Below, one piece after another: positions 23,418 through 38,592 of a DNA stretch of 64,000 nt (its first letter is position 1; each line of letters opens with the position of its first letter). Under the pieces are notes generated by a model that had not been told where the DNA came from, ran no database searches, and was given only the letters and a program-made list of their open reading frames with translations. Made by a program: the position numbers and the translations under genes. Source of the DNA: Coprinus comatus (taxonomy: Eukaryota; Basidiomycota; Agaricomycetes; Agaricales; Agaricaceae); contig JAWPGT010000018.1 in the NCBI GenBank assembly GCA_034638255.1, positions 248,001-312,000 on the forward strand. The letters are read 5' to 3'.

Positions 23418-24614
23418 TTTTCCATTTGCAATTTTGTAGTTTTTTCTCTTGTTTGTTCTCCACCATTTCTTGCATTTTATATTTATTACCGTCGCGCATG
23501 TTGTTGCTCGCATAGTTCATACCTGCATCCATAATACCATTAGTAGTTTTCCTGTGACGTAACGTGTGACTTGCACCTTGTCCCAGACCTTCAGCATGCA
23601 ACAATTCCCTTGGGCAAAGTTTCTCATGTTTGCCACCGGTCGTGCGTATGCTGCTGATATATACGTCTATGAAGCACTCATTCTATATCTCCTGGATTCT
23701 TGATATCAAATATCATCACGGACCGTCGCCTGTAAACCCACGCGTGGTACACACATTCACAAAAAAACAAAACAATATATAATGCGTGTGTCCACATGTA
23801 TTATCCACGCCGACTTTCCACGTCTACCTGTCCTGATTTCCATTGCACTTCTTGTGATTTGTCTACGTTGATTCCCTCCCTTCTCACGTCACATTGGTGC
23901 TATGTTGCTTCTAAAGTAACGGGCGTAGGTTATGTGGCTATGAAAGGTTAGTTGTGCTGCCACCCTTGGTCTAATATCCGTAGAGCTAACGCCTGTCTCC
24001 AAATCTTATCTTCTTCATCCGGAAATTTCTATCATGCATATTTCTCAACCATAAATTCATAACGGGACTGAACTTGAACGCTTAACAAACCTTTAACCGA
24101 TGATCGCGGTACTTTCTGTGCTACTTCAACGTTCTTTCGGCGATTTTCGCGTTCTTTTTGCCCACTAGCCACTACTCCAACGGAAGAAGAACTTTATAAG
24201 GCAAGCTTGATTTTATTATATCTCCCTCATTCTCCCTAGGTCATCCGGACGAGATGGTGCTCGGTCCTGTTTATGCTTGTCTTATTACAAGTAAGAGACT
24301 ACTGTCTACCACTTAAGCTCCTCGGGCCAGTAGTCCCATTCATCGAATGCTAATGCTGGTCCCAAAAAACATGCTTGAATTCGAATCTTATGAGCGTGTA
24401 TACATATGCTTTGACTTCTATTCCTCATCGTTGTCCTACTTCTTGGCTCCCCGGGAAATGACCGCATATGAAAAACTCTGCCTGTCACAATTGTTGTTCG
24501 ACAACTCTATTGAAGCTTCTCATGTATTTCGAGCACCGATTTCGGATGACCTTGTCCTTCTGTGCGGGTGAGAAATAAAGACGTGCTGATTGCACAGCCC
24601 AATTATTATAGAGG
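23418..24614. other. Intergenic sequence after the arrestin gene
   Basis: About 1.2 kb with no supported gene. An open frame at 24347-24571 lacks a domain or plausible splice partners. A short ATG-led frame at about 24254 (MVLGPVYACLIT) is followed by a good GTAAGA donor, but I could not join it in frame to anything downstream. Confidence 0.4.
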
Positions 24615-25137
24615 ATGTCACCTGACTTGCAGCGTAGAGTGGATGCCACTCGAGCCGCCCGATTGGCGAGAGAAGCAGAGATGAAGAAATTGGCTGCTGC
24701 CCAGGTTCGTAACCAGGTTTTTTGAAATTACATACACAGCACGTCGCATTATCTTGTTGCGATGTTTTACCTCGCTGGTGATTCCCTGTTATGCACCTTC
24801 TCCATCTAGCCCGCCGGGAATAGAACTTTTCCGTTTCCGTTCCAAGGTTGCTTCTTTCCAGGATGACGCTGTTAATTAATCATTTTCATGCTGTCTTAGC
24901 CTATATATTTTTCCTTCCGCGCCTTACTTAACTCCTTACGCCCTACCTCCTGGACAAAAAAAGCTGTTCATGATCATAATTTTATTATCATCGTTTCTTT
25001 TTGGCTGTCGGGCATTTTTCGATCATGCGATGGAGTCACCATTTTCCTGACTTTATTTCTGGTTCTAGGAGGCTAGTGGAACGAATCCAGAGGCATCGAA
25101 GCCCATTTGGGCAGATTCCCCGCGACAATCGAAGTAA
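24615..25137 (+). CDS. Tentative small spliced protein (52 residues)
   Basis: I do not recognise this protein. Exon 1 (24615-24704) begins at an ATG and encodes 30 residues rich in Arg, Ala and Lys, with RAARLAREAEMKKLAAAQ likely to form a charged amphipathic helix. A GTTCGT donor follows directly. Exon 2 (25069-25137), after a TTCTAG acceptor, continues in phase 0 with EASGTNPEASKPIWADSPRQ and stops at TAA. The 364 nt intron is long for this genome, and an additional exon inside it cannot be excluded. No neighbour lies within 1 kb. The clean phase and protein-like composition are the only support; it may be chance. Confidence 0.3.
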
Positions 25138-28100
25138 ACTCCTTTTTGGCAGGAAGACCGCTCACAGTCTCGGAATCCGCTCCTGAAAGCCTGAAAAATA
25201 CTACACCTACGTTTGCATCCGTTACCATTTCAACCCAGCCCCCCATACATATCTTCATCTTTCGTCAACTGAGTAATATATTCGTTGTTTTCCCGAGCTT
25301 CGACGCTCTTCAAACCCATCAAAATCAAGTAGCTTTATACCTGGTAAACTAGGAGTATCGTCGGGATTCATGGCTCTGTATTCATTCGACCTCACCCTTA
25401 TAGCAATGAGTGGATATTACCCTCTATCACATTGACAAAGCATAGGTAGCAAGTACGATCTGCATAAAATGAAACACGATGTAGGGAGAAACCATCGCCA
25501 TATGATAACGATCTCCTTCAAAATAAAGTTTTCAAGAATCTCTGAAGATGTATCACTTCTTAAGCTTGATATGGGAAGTTGTAAAGATGGTGGGTCCCAT
25601 CTATAGAATGCTCTCGAAACCTCCTTCTCGTCGTACCAAGCGTAAGTGTTATAACTGAGCGGCTGATTCCCCAGGAATTAGAATTCTGTCAAAGAAGAGT
25701 ACCTGCTATCAAGGTTATTCGTCTGTCTTACCCTTCAAAAAGCTTCGCACCTTTACCTATATCCAATTAAGAACGACATACATTATGAATCACTAGCACC
25801 CTTTACATATCCACCATGTTTATCTAAATAACGAGTCGCACATGTCGTTCTCTTGTATTAACACCAATTGTGTATGTGTACTTCTAAAAAAGAAGTTTTA
25901 ATTTCAAAGCCATCAATGGGAGATCATTCATTCATGGAGATCACAAGTAAATGTATATGCATACAGATGGACGTCTGGACCATGACATTTTGGACGTGCG
26001 TTTGTTGATAGATGTTCATGCCAATTTGTTAAGTTTAGGGAATCCACTGGTGACTGCGTGATCAATCGACTATCACGGGGGAGAGATCAAAGATGATGAA
26101 ACTCTCTCTGGTGAACCATTGTGCAGAGTGAACGCATGAACTCACACACATGCATGATGTGACCCCCCCCCCTTTGTCCTTTTTCTTTTCTTCTTTCTTT
26201 CTTTAGGACTTGCTTCCATTTGACGAGATGTTGAAATAACCCCTTGGTACTAGTAGCCATACAGTATACCCGAAAGCCCGAAACTGGCAATAGTGCCTTC
26301 AGTGGAGTATAATGTTTATGTTGATGTCCACTACTTCTCATTCTTGACTAGTACAGGCACGGGTGCTATAGTGCACTGGTATACTCTGGGTTTGCCACAC
26401 GGATCTTTATGGTGTTGTACTAACGGGACTAAGTTCTCACACTGATCAAGTGCAACCTTACAAGGGGTAACGGTAAGGTCTGGTGAGGTCGAATAAAGCT
26501 CAGGCTGTAATAAGCGTAGTTAAATCCGTAGTTTCTACGGTTTCAACTTTCTGATATATATACATATAGGGGTAACTACTCCTCGGGGGGTTAGAGATTT
26601 CAAAGCGGATTCTCGAATACCAATGATCATCATCGATTCGGAGCTTCGAATCCCCAGTTTACTAGTTCTATCATCAACGTTAAATCAAATCTGTCTTTCT
26701 CATTGTGAACATTTGACATATTGGCATCAGCATCATGGTTTAAGTATTCCTTGTCATCATGATCTTAAGATGTGAAAACACCTGGATAATACATTAATCC
26801 CCCGACCCTCCGAGAAGAAGCGCTGGATATACTTAGTACAAGTAATACAGTAATGTTGGAGCATCTCCTTGAAGCAGTTTTCGTCCCTCTCCACCAATAA
26901 ATATCATCCGACTCGCAACTTTCGTCTATGTTTAGTGCTTAATAGGATCCTTGTAATATTTTGATGTCTTAGAATCGCCATTGTAGTATAGGTTTGGAAT
27001 AATTTAAGTTATACATTTCAATACTAATACTTGAACTAGCCCCACTTAAGCCCGACTCCGAAATTTCAAATTTGGTTGTCCTTGGCAAAGGTTAATTTCA
27101 TTTCATTCGTTACTTGATCTACCAATTGATCAATACACGGGTCAATAAAATTGTCACTTGTTTGAACTTGTGTCACTGGAATCAACTTGGCATTCGTTCC
27201 GAAAATCTTCAAAGAAACTCACTAACGGTTACATTCAGGAGATCACGATCATGACACACCGGTACTAGTGCGCTGGCGGTTAAATCTCTTTTGTTATACA
27301 ACAAACGGCCCGACTTCTCGTCGGTGGTTAAATAATAAAATCACTGTGACATACCTATTCCCGTTCTTCTACTTTGCACATAGGACGTGACCTAAATTTA
27401 TGGCACAAGTTGTATACTAATTGTTTGTCAGACAAAAGAAAGATCTATGCGTACCATATACTAGGTGTGTACATTAGCAGTAGCCACTATCAGACCAGAC
27501 TCACACTGCAACTTGAAGTTGGTGGTAGATATGGTGAGATAGATAAGAAAAGCACGGCTTATTTCACTCATGATGATTATGGTGACGATGATATAGTAAT
27601 GTCACTGTTGTTTACTACCGTTCAAGCCGTCTTGTTTTTTTTTTTTTGTTTTTTTTTTTTTGCGTAAACTACATCCATCATGCATCCTGCCTCGTGTTCG
27701 TGTTCTTGTGATTGACCATCTCCAGAAATCAAGTCGCCCGATGATCAATCGATGGAGAAGAACTTGTAATTTGATTAACGCCATCACACCCACTACACGC
27801 ATTGCTGGCAAGAGCAAAAGCTTTACATAGTCTAAGGTAGTAAGTAAACATCTCCTCGGATTGTCCATTTGAAATATCCGTAAACCAATAAAATGGACAC
27901 CATATTGCATATAACTTGATAGTAGACCGGCTACTACATCCTTTCCTTATTCCACCAGCTTCAAAGCTGAAAGTCAAACACCCATTTATTTAAATTCACC
28001 CGGAAGCGGTAAAGCAGAAAGCACGGTACGAACTTATACTCACCTCGGGTTTGATTTTTTTTTTTTTTTTTTTTTGATTTTGTTTGAGAAGAACCGATAT

Positions 28101-29368
28101 ATCAATATACTATAAGAAGCTTAGTATGTTTGGCGGAATTCCTCGTCAAGAAGTTGAAGAAACTTAGACCACTGGCAGCCATAGTCTATTTTAGTCGGGA
28201 AAATCAAGCTCAACTAGAAAGGTCTGGGCAAGCCTTTACTACAAAGTAGTAGATTTAGAATTCAAGACTTTGAAACATCGGTCCGGAAAGACGCCACTGT
28301 ACTACACAATTGATGTTCTAGTACTATGTCATCTATTCCAAAACCAAATTGTGTGTTAGTATCTTGAGCCTCCTGATTCTGAGGTCGATTGGACAGCTGC
28401 GGGGTTTCTAATTATATGAGTTAGGTAATCGCAATCTTGATTCTCACTGCTCAGAACTTTTTTTTTGAAAGCCAAGTCTTAGTACTCGGGCCTTCGGGAA
28501 TCGGGTAGCTATCAAGGCCAGATGTCCGACGAAGAGTTATGTTTGATTAATCCAGTAATGCTAGGATGAATAGATATGCGATCGCTGAACCAAAAAGGCT
28601 TGTACATGCAGCCTCATGTTTACTTAGACTGTTTAGTTTCGGAGACATGTCCGGTGACTGACCGGTCGTTTTTTCAGGAGGTTCCAAAGCACCGACCCGT
28701 AGTTGTTTGTAGGGTGTTGGTATATATATTATGTGTGTTAATTAAAGAAGTAATGTAATGCTATAGACAAATTCGAAAGAAAAAACTAGGACTTTGAGTA
28801 GAGAGTAAATAAGTATTCGACTATACAATGTTCATCCTTTACCATAAGGGAGAAATCAACGTCATTGATAACAACCCAGACACACCTATTCGCAAAAAAT
28901 ACCTGAGTGTTAAAAAAGGGATATGACAAAATATCATCTAATTAAGCTACAACACGGTGTCGTAGAAGGCCGTGAAAGAACAACGACAGCTAAAAACAGG
29001 TTTTGCGATTTATATAGCATATGAGAGAGGTGGAATAGGTGATATACGTAGGTGGAAGGTAGGTAGATGAGATGTACAGGTTGAACAAACAAATTGGATG
29101 AAGGATGAGTGAGAGATGAGAGTCAAAAGGCGAAAAAAGCGAGGTCTAAGAGAAACAAAATGATCCTATAAGAGAAGGGATATATGATGCACGATGAATG
29201 GAAAACTGTGATATAATTCAACACTTTTCTATTCCCCTCTGGCTGCTTACGGCTCGGAATGTCTTAGGGGAGAAAAGGGACGTCGAAAGACAAACGGGAC
29301 CATTTGAAATGTGGATGAGACAACAGGTGGTCAGAATCGTAGACCGGGTGAAACTAAACTGTGAAGGC
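25138..29368. other. Gene-poor region with homopolymer tracts
   Basis: About 4.2 kb with no supportable coding sequence. It contains a C run followed by a pyrimidine tract (about 26163-26205), two adjacent T runs (about 27635-27661), and a T run of about 21 (about 28055-28075). A TTCGAATCC word near 26645 is not part of a tRNA fold. No terminal repeats or transposon proteins were seen. Confidence 0.5.
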
Positions 29369-31265
29369 TTACCTCGTTGGAAGTGAATTATTTTTATCAT
29401 CTGAAGACGTGGCAATTGTATCTTCAGGATTCGCATCTACTTTGCTATTTGAGCCCAATAGGGGTTCATTGATTACACCAGAATCCGGCGAGGATGGGAG
29501 TTGCCCATAGCTAGATGAATGATTTAATTGATCTTGTGAATAATCCGACGATGTGGTGTTTCTAAGCGGTAGAGGAGGTCGCGGAAAATTATCATATGAA
29601 GATACTCCTTGACGGGTTTGACTAGATTCAACGTGAACATTTATTATGCTTTGAACATTGCAATTACAATCGTACCTAGCATCAGGAGAAACTCCCTGCT
29701 GAGACGAAGACCTCAGGATCGCGGTGGCTGCCGAAGCCGGGCCCAGAGCCACATTCAGTGTACTAAACGGTGGAGGATTAGGAATACGGGAACCTTGAAT
29801 CGCAGAATCCTGGCCTCCAGATGCTGGTGTTGGTCTTATCTCCGAAGAGCTTTCACTGGAAACGGTGGATCGAGGTGTAGACGTAGATGAAGTAGCTGGC
29901 TGCGGCGTAACATTAGGTGTTGAAGGGCCAGCAGTGGGGAGCAATGAGGAAACTTCTCCAGTGCTGCTAGCAGGTGTTCCTCCTGCTGTTGCAGCAGCAG
30001 CAGCAGCCTCTTGTTTGCGCTTTTCCTCCGCTTCCTTTCGTTGTTGTTCTTCATGTTCCAGTAGCGATAGGCGCATGGCTTCCATGAGCATAAGCTATTA
30101 ACAAGGTCACAAGACACCCCCTGACATATTTACAAGATCTCACCTCTTCGAGATCTTGGCCTGGCATACCCATAAATTGCTCAAGTTGAGAATGGTTTGC
30201 TCTCCTTTGTCTTCGGCTTCCTCTGCCATCAGCACCCTCAGCACCAGCTTCTTCGGGATTTAGCGCATGAACGCGACCACTGGTAACACCAACAGGAATC
30301 AGACGGTCACCGACTTGTCGCATGATGATTCTCCGATTAGCTCTGCGTGTAACAGCAGCACGAATAGCAGCTAGTTTGGCCTCCCAATCAGGACGAATTT
30401 GGTCTTAACATCAATGAACACATCAGTACAGCTGCTATTTATAAGTGAGGTTGTAGTACCTGTGGTGACGACCTCTGGACTATCAGCACTATAGCTCTTC
30501 TGTCGTCTCTTGTGTGTCAATAGTTGTGGGGTGGGTTCTTTCGGAGGCTCCTGCGACTGTGAATTCTAGAGTTGATACGGTCAAGGGCCAGTTGCAAAAT
30601 GAGATTTGTCACAGTCATACTGACCTGTCCTTCACTACCGATGCCTGCTCGCCATTGTGGAGGAGTGTAAACAACACCAAAGTTCTCTTGAACGCAATAA
30701 GGACAAGCTGCTGGTTCTGATACGAGATGTGTGGTTGTTGGCTCATTGCGTTTGATCTGAACAAAACATTCTGTGCATATCGCCTGGTCACAGCACCTGG
30801 AGTGGTTGATGTTGGGAGGATAATACTGTATGACGTAATGAGGGGAGTGAACGGGAAAGAGGTGGGAAAGATACGAACAAGGAAGCAGATCGGACATTCT
30901 ACTGCGCCCCGATAGATGGCAGCTTCTGGTCTGAAAACCTCCTTTGGAGGAACGGAGCGCTTTGAAAGAGTCGATTTGGAACTGGCTGAGTGTGGGATAG
31001 AGTCTGAGCGGGAGGGGTGGTCGTTGTTGTCGGGTTGGTCTGGCAGTTCTTTCCGGGCGGCAAGGATCTGGTCATCGTCCCAGGATTCAGTGTATTCCTC
31101 GAGAGGTCTGTAGAAGGGTGCTATTCTGCGGTTTATTATAAGCTGGGAAACGATAGCCTGGTTCCAGTCGCGGGGCCCAGTGTATACGCCCTGGGGAATG
31201 AGAAATCCGTAGTCGACGGATTCGTCGTGGTGGCCACGGCCTGAGGAGGATGAGGAGTTGCCCAT
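29369..31265 (-). CDS. SIP5: SIP5-like zinc-finger protein
   Basis: Related to yeast Sip5, a Snf1-interacting protein of unclear biochemical role. The N-terminus [20 protein letters not shown] fits a possible N-myristoylation site. [43 protein letters not shown] sequence ([24 protein letters not shown]) is the conserved amino half. A RING-like cysteine set follows: CPICFL, an intron, then [11 protein letters not shown] and [20 protein letters not shown] comes next. The middle has [20 protein letters not shown], and a charged helix [21 protein letters not shown] resembles a ubiquitin-interacting-type helix. The rest is Ser/Pro-rich, ending LPTR. The stop at 29369 overlaps a GTAAGC that could instead be a donor. 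Head to head with SERCA, 178 bp apart. Confidence 0.84.
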
Positions 31266-31443
31266 GAGAGGGGCTCAATAGCTCAAATGCGAGTCAGTCC
31301 AATCTCTGTTGGTCCATGTTTGGCCCTAGTCCAATCTCCTCGTCCCCGGTCCATTCTTTGCGGAGATCACGCCACGTCACTTGCACGTGCTGTAATTCCA
31401 CTTATAATATTTCTCTGCCCCAATACATTTCCTACCTTTCTTC

Positions 31444-34964
<3,521 letters not shown>

Positions 34965-35407
34965 AATACCAGTTATATGCATGTATTGTAGATAGATATT
35001 AATAAGTATATTGATATATTTATCTAGTAGCTTGTGAGTGTGTTGAAAATGGTTGAAACTATGTGAGAAAAATACGAATGAATGAACCTCGAAAGGATTC
35101 ATCAAGTTAACAACGTACAATGAATGTAGGGCTATCACGGCAAAACCCAATACATATATGGAAAAAATTTGAGGTCTAGAAACCGAACCTAACGTACAGA
35201 CAGGGTTCACCGCGTTTATGCCCTATTTATAAAGCACAGGAGTCGTTCCAGCCTGTTTCTGCATAACCACTTCCTTCTCGTCAAAGAAAGGCTGTTGTAG
35301 CCTGCTGTCACTCTTTTTACATTCTATCCTTTAAATCATCGTCTCCCTCTGCTACATTCGCTGTCGATTCTAATTGTACAGACTCCCACACCTACAAGTA
35401 GTTAAAG
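34965..35407. promoter_or_regulatory. SERCA 3' flank and first DPBB gene promoter
   Basis: This 443 bp gap should hold the SERCA 3' UTR and the upstream region of the first DPBB gene. A TATTTATAAA box lies at about 35225-35234, about 175 bp before the ATG, and pyrimidine-rich stretches follow, as expected for a fungal promoter. No ORF of interest. Confidence 0.4.
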
Positions 35408-36510
35408 ATGCGCGGAGTAGTTTCTGCGTTGTTGACCGTTCTTACAACGTTCGCGTTGACGGAAGTAGCCCTTGCGGGTAGGCGTAGTCCAGGTCCTCCA
35501 TGGAAGCGTCATCACGACATTCATAACAAGATTTCCGAGGGTATCGACGGGCTAAATACTGCCGAGGCTGCCAATCCAGTTTCTGGTGCTGTGGACAAAA
35601 CAACCGGCAAGAGGGATTTTGAGTTGGTGAGACGGTATGATGATGCTCGTTTCTCCTTCTATGATGCAGGCCTTGGTGCTTGCGGAAAAGTTAATAGTGG
35701 ATCCGATTTTGTGAGTTATTTGTTCCCCTCCTTTGTGACGTGGGGTTACTAATTGTTGTTGGTCTTCCGAATTAGATTGTTGCATTGAATTCTGCTGTAA
35801 GTGTCCTACCTTAGGTTGTGCGGAATGATTGCTCAACTGGATCACTTATTCTATAGCAATTTGATACTGGCAAACATTGCTTTAAGACTATTACCGTTAC
35901 TGTTGGCGGCAAGAGTACGGAAGCGATGATTGTGGACCGCGTGAGTGCTGGTTGTTCTATAAATAGAATGCCAATACTTAGTTTACCTACCCCTTTCCGT
36001 TTTCTAGTGCCCAGGATGCCCTTTTGGTGGTCTGGATATGTCCCGAGGATTGTTCAACTTCTTTGCAGATGAATCAACTGGCATTATTCATGGTGGCTGG
36101 AATTTTGGTAGTGGGGGAGGTGGACCCCCGCCACCTCCGCCTCCCCCGCCCCGCCTCCACCACCAGTGACTCCTCTCGTCGTGATTAAGACGCCTAAACC
36201 ATCACCACCTCCCCCGCCTCCGCCACCACCACCACCTCCTCCTCCTCCTCCTCCTCCGGCGACAACTACTACTACAAAAGAGCCTGAAACGACCACTACA
36301 CTAGAGCCAACTTCGACTGCGACTTCAACCTCGACCACCGAAGTCACGAGTGAGACTTCGACTCTAGCAGCAACATCAACGTTGACAGCAGATATAAGTA
36401 AAGCGACAGATGACGAGGCACCAAGTGGTGGTTGCATTGACTCTTTGGATGTAGCTTTGGTTCATTTAGGAAGCATGATCGTAGCTGCTTCTGATGAAGA
36501 TACCCAATGA
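35408..36510 (+). CDS. Secreted DPBB (RlpA/expansin-like) protein 1, frameshifted
   Basis: The family is non-enzymatic or of unknown activity, and includes loosenins and expansin-like cell-wall proteins. A signal peptide ends near VALAG. A long pro-region holds TGKRDFELVRRYDD. The DPBB core follows: ARFSFYDAGLGACGK, GSDF, a 21 nt micro-exon IVALNSA (35776-35796), GKHCFKTITVTVGGKSTEAMIVDR, and CPGCPFGGLDMSRGLFNFFA, ending IIHGGWNFG. In the proline linker (about 36122-36166) the reading frame hits TGA at 36167. The next frame, from 36166 on, encodes a long proline run, Thr-rich linker and the tail SLDVALVHLGSMIVAA, which matches the tail of the two sister genes. So one base is missing, or was gained or lost, in the C-rich tract. 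Four introns by eye. First of three tandem copies. Confidence 0.87.
36122..36258 (+). repeat. CCN/CCT proline-coding low-complexity tract
   Basis: Two blocks of near-pure proline codons (about 36126-36160 and about 36197-36255), separated by TPLVVIKTPKPS in the downstream frame. The longest run is about 18 prolines. Triplet slippage and base calling are both error-prone here, which bears on the frameshift in this tract. On the opposite strand it encodes a glycine run that is only a shadow. Confidence 0.8.
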
Positions 36511-37027
36511 TTTGCAGGTTCTCGTGCCATGCGTACGAAGAAGCTCAACTCTCATTAGTCTTTTGCCTGCATGCAGGTTTTGACTTTTAAGATTGGACGT
36601 TCCTTTTTTTCTTGACAGAATGGATTTGTTACCTTTGTGCTAGGACCAAGCAATTGTCAGTTGATTTTTATTTTGAATGTTTGTCACACCGTTTGTCTTG
36701 GCAATCTTCATTTTTTACTTTGTCCTCGCTATTTTACTCTTCAGTTTACTGCATATTTTTAGTGAATAATGTTAACACCTTGGATACCCGATAATTGCAG
36801 GTGGTTTTGAAATGATTGAGTAAAGTAACGATATGTTTTCAGGGGATTATACTGGTTGTCACACAGTGTTGGAAGTGTCTGATGGGCCTCTTGTTGTTAG
36901 GCAAAAGAACTACATAACAAATACCCGTCTACCATTCTTTACTGCGTACCACTGTCATCTCAACAAGTCTCTCCTTTGTACACCACATTCTTTTACTCCA
37001 TCCCTACACAACTCCTAGTTTATTACT
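36511..37027. other. Spacer between DPBB genes 1 and 2
   Basis: 517 bp holding the gene 1 3' flank and the gene 2 promoter. T-rich stretches at 36605-36620 and pyrimidine-rich sequence just before the second ATG are the only features. No additional gene seen. Confidence 0.5.
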
Positions 37028-38261
37028 ATGAAGTTTATCAACGCTGGTTTATCATTAGTAGCGTTCGCACTCACTATTGGCGGCGCTACCGCTACCCCTC
37101 ATGTTAATTCTCACCACGGCCGCCATCATGAGATTGCAAAGAGGGCCGAAGGACACATTGACCTCCATAAGAGGTACTCTGATTCAAGGTGGTCTTTCTA
37201 TGACGTTGGACTGTGAGTTGATATTTTTAATTTTAATGTTGATGACATGATGTTGTTGTACGAATCTTCTTCACCCGCACAACTCGCATGATAAAGTTTC
37301 TTTCCCGAAAGAACTCGTGTGTTTTGTTTTACAAGTGGTTCTTACATAGTCATTCGAATTTTGTTGGATTGGTTGTGCCGGTACCGGCGTTGACATCTTT
37401 ATTTTCCTGCAGTGGTGCCTGTGGCGAATGGAACGTAAGGGATGACTTCGTACGTATCTCTCTTAATTTTAGATAAAACTTGACTAAACCCTCATCTTAT
37501 AGATTGTCGCGTTGAATTCTGCAGTATGTGGCTTTTTGTAACTGTTTTGTTGATAAAAAGTTAGGAAACTGATGAACCGAGTAGCAATTTGACGAGGGTG
37601 GAGGATATCCTGGTGTTCACTGCTTCAAGTACATTAACATGCAGCTTAACGGAAAGACTGCCCGCGCTCGTATTATGGACAGGGTAGGTAATCTGTCATT
37701 ACCCCTCTTCATTTAAACTCATGACTTTGTCAGTGCCCTGGATGTCCCTGGGGAGGTCTTGATTTGTCTAGGGGTCTCTTCACCCACTTCGCTGCAGAAT
37801 CCGTTGGAATCATTCACGGAAGCTGGTCATTCGAAGGCTCTGGTGGTGGAGGTGGAGATGCTCCCGCCACAACTAAGAAGACTACGACTAAATGGACTCC
37901 CCCTCCTACAACCTGGGAGCCTCCTACTACCACAACCAAGAAGCCAAGGACTAGTACCAGCACTTGGGTTTGGACTCCTACTACCACCAGTACTTCCACT
38001 CGCTCCAAAACCACTACTACCAAAGAATCTTCCTCCGAAACTACCTCGGAGAGTTCTACTAAAACGAAAACTACTGAAACTTCAGCTTCAGCAACGACCT
38101 CGAGCGCCAACTATTCGGAGGGTGCTGCCAGCGGTTTGGCCATCCCTGTTGCTACTGGTGTCATTTCCACGGATCCCGATGCCGTTCAGAATGTCAATAA
38201 TATCAACGTGGCATTGGTAGGGTTGGGCGCGCTCATTGTGGCTGGAGCTGAAATCAACTGA
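37028..38261 (+). CDS. Secreted DPBB (RlpA/expansin-like) protein 2
   Basis: Intact second copy. A signal peptide (MKFINAGLSLVAFALTIGGATA) precedes a His-rich pro-region ending IAKRAEGHIDLHKRY with two Lys-Arg sites that a Kex2-type protease could cut. The DPBB core reads SRWSFYDVGLGACGEWN, then DDF, micro-exon IVALNSA (37503-37523), GGYPGVHCFKYINMQLNG, ARIMDR and CPGCPWGGLDLSRGLFTHFA, ending IIHGSWSF. A long Thr/Ser linker with Trp (WTPPPTTWEPP) follows, then SGLAIPVATGVIS and a hydrophobic tail NVALVGLGALIVAGAEIN. The first intron is about 200 nt, longer than in the siblings. The linker suggests heavy O-glycosylation; a GPI anchor is possible but the tail is short. Function not known. Confidence 0.88.
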
Positions 38262-38592
38262 ATGACTTGAAGTTGGATATTTGCGTTACCTTTATTTGCC
38301 ATAAATCCCACATGTGTTGACACTGTGGCCGTTGATAGAGCTAATATGCTACCAGTGTTGTACACAGTATGTCTTCGCTCTCAGGTTCTACTAACTATCA
38401 CATATGTATATACCCTTTTCTTGTTTATGTTGGAATGATCGAAAAACCAGTTGCCATGTGGAGCTAAATATAACATGTGTCTGGGCGTCTAACGCTTGTC
38501 CCTTTATCCTTTTGTTCCCACTCCCAGTACACCCTAACCACCCTTTGTCGCTCTCTTCCGCACACCACTCTCGTTTATTTTTTGTACTAACT
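38262..38592. other. Spacer between DPBB genes 2 and 3
   Basis: 331 bp with a weak TAAATATAA box at about 38465, roughly 130 bp before the third ATG, and pyrimidine-rich sequence after it. No gene seen. Confidence 0.4.

Noticed and set aside
26590..26665. Possible tRNA around a TTCGAATCC word
   Set aside because: No pairing T-arm, anticodon arm or acceptor stem could be drawn.
36084..36437. Minus-strand glycine-rich frame opposite the proline tract
   Set aside because: Direct reverse reading of proline codons and Thr/Ser codons; no independent support.
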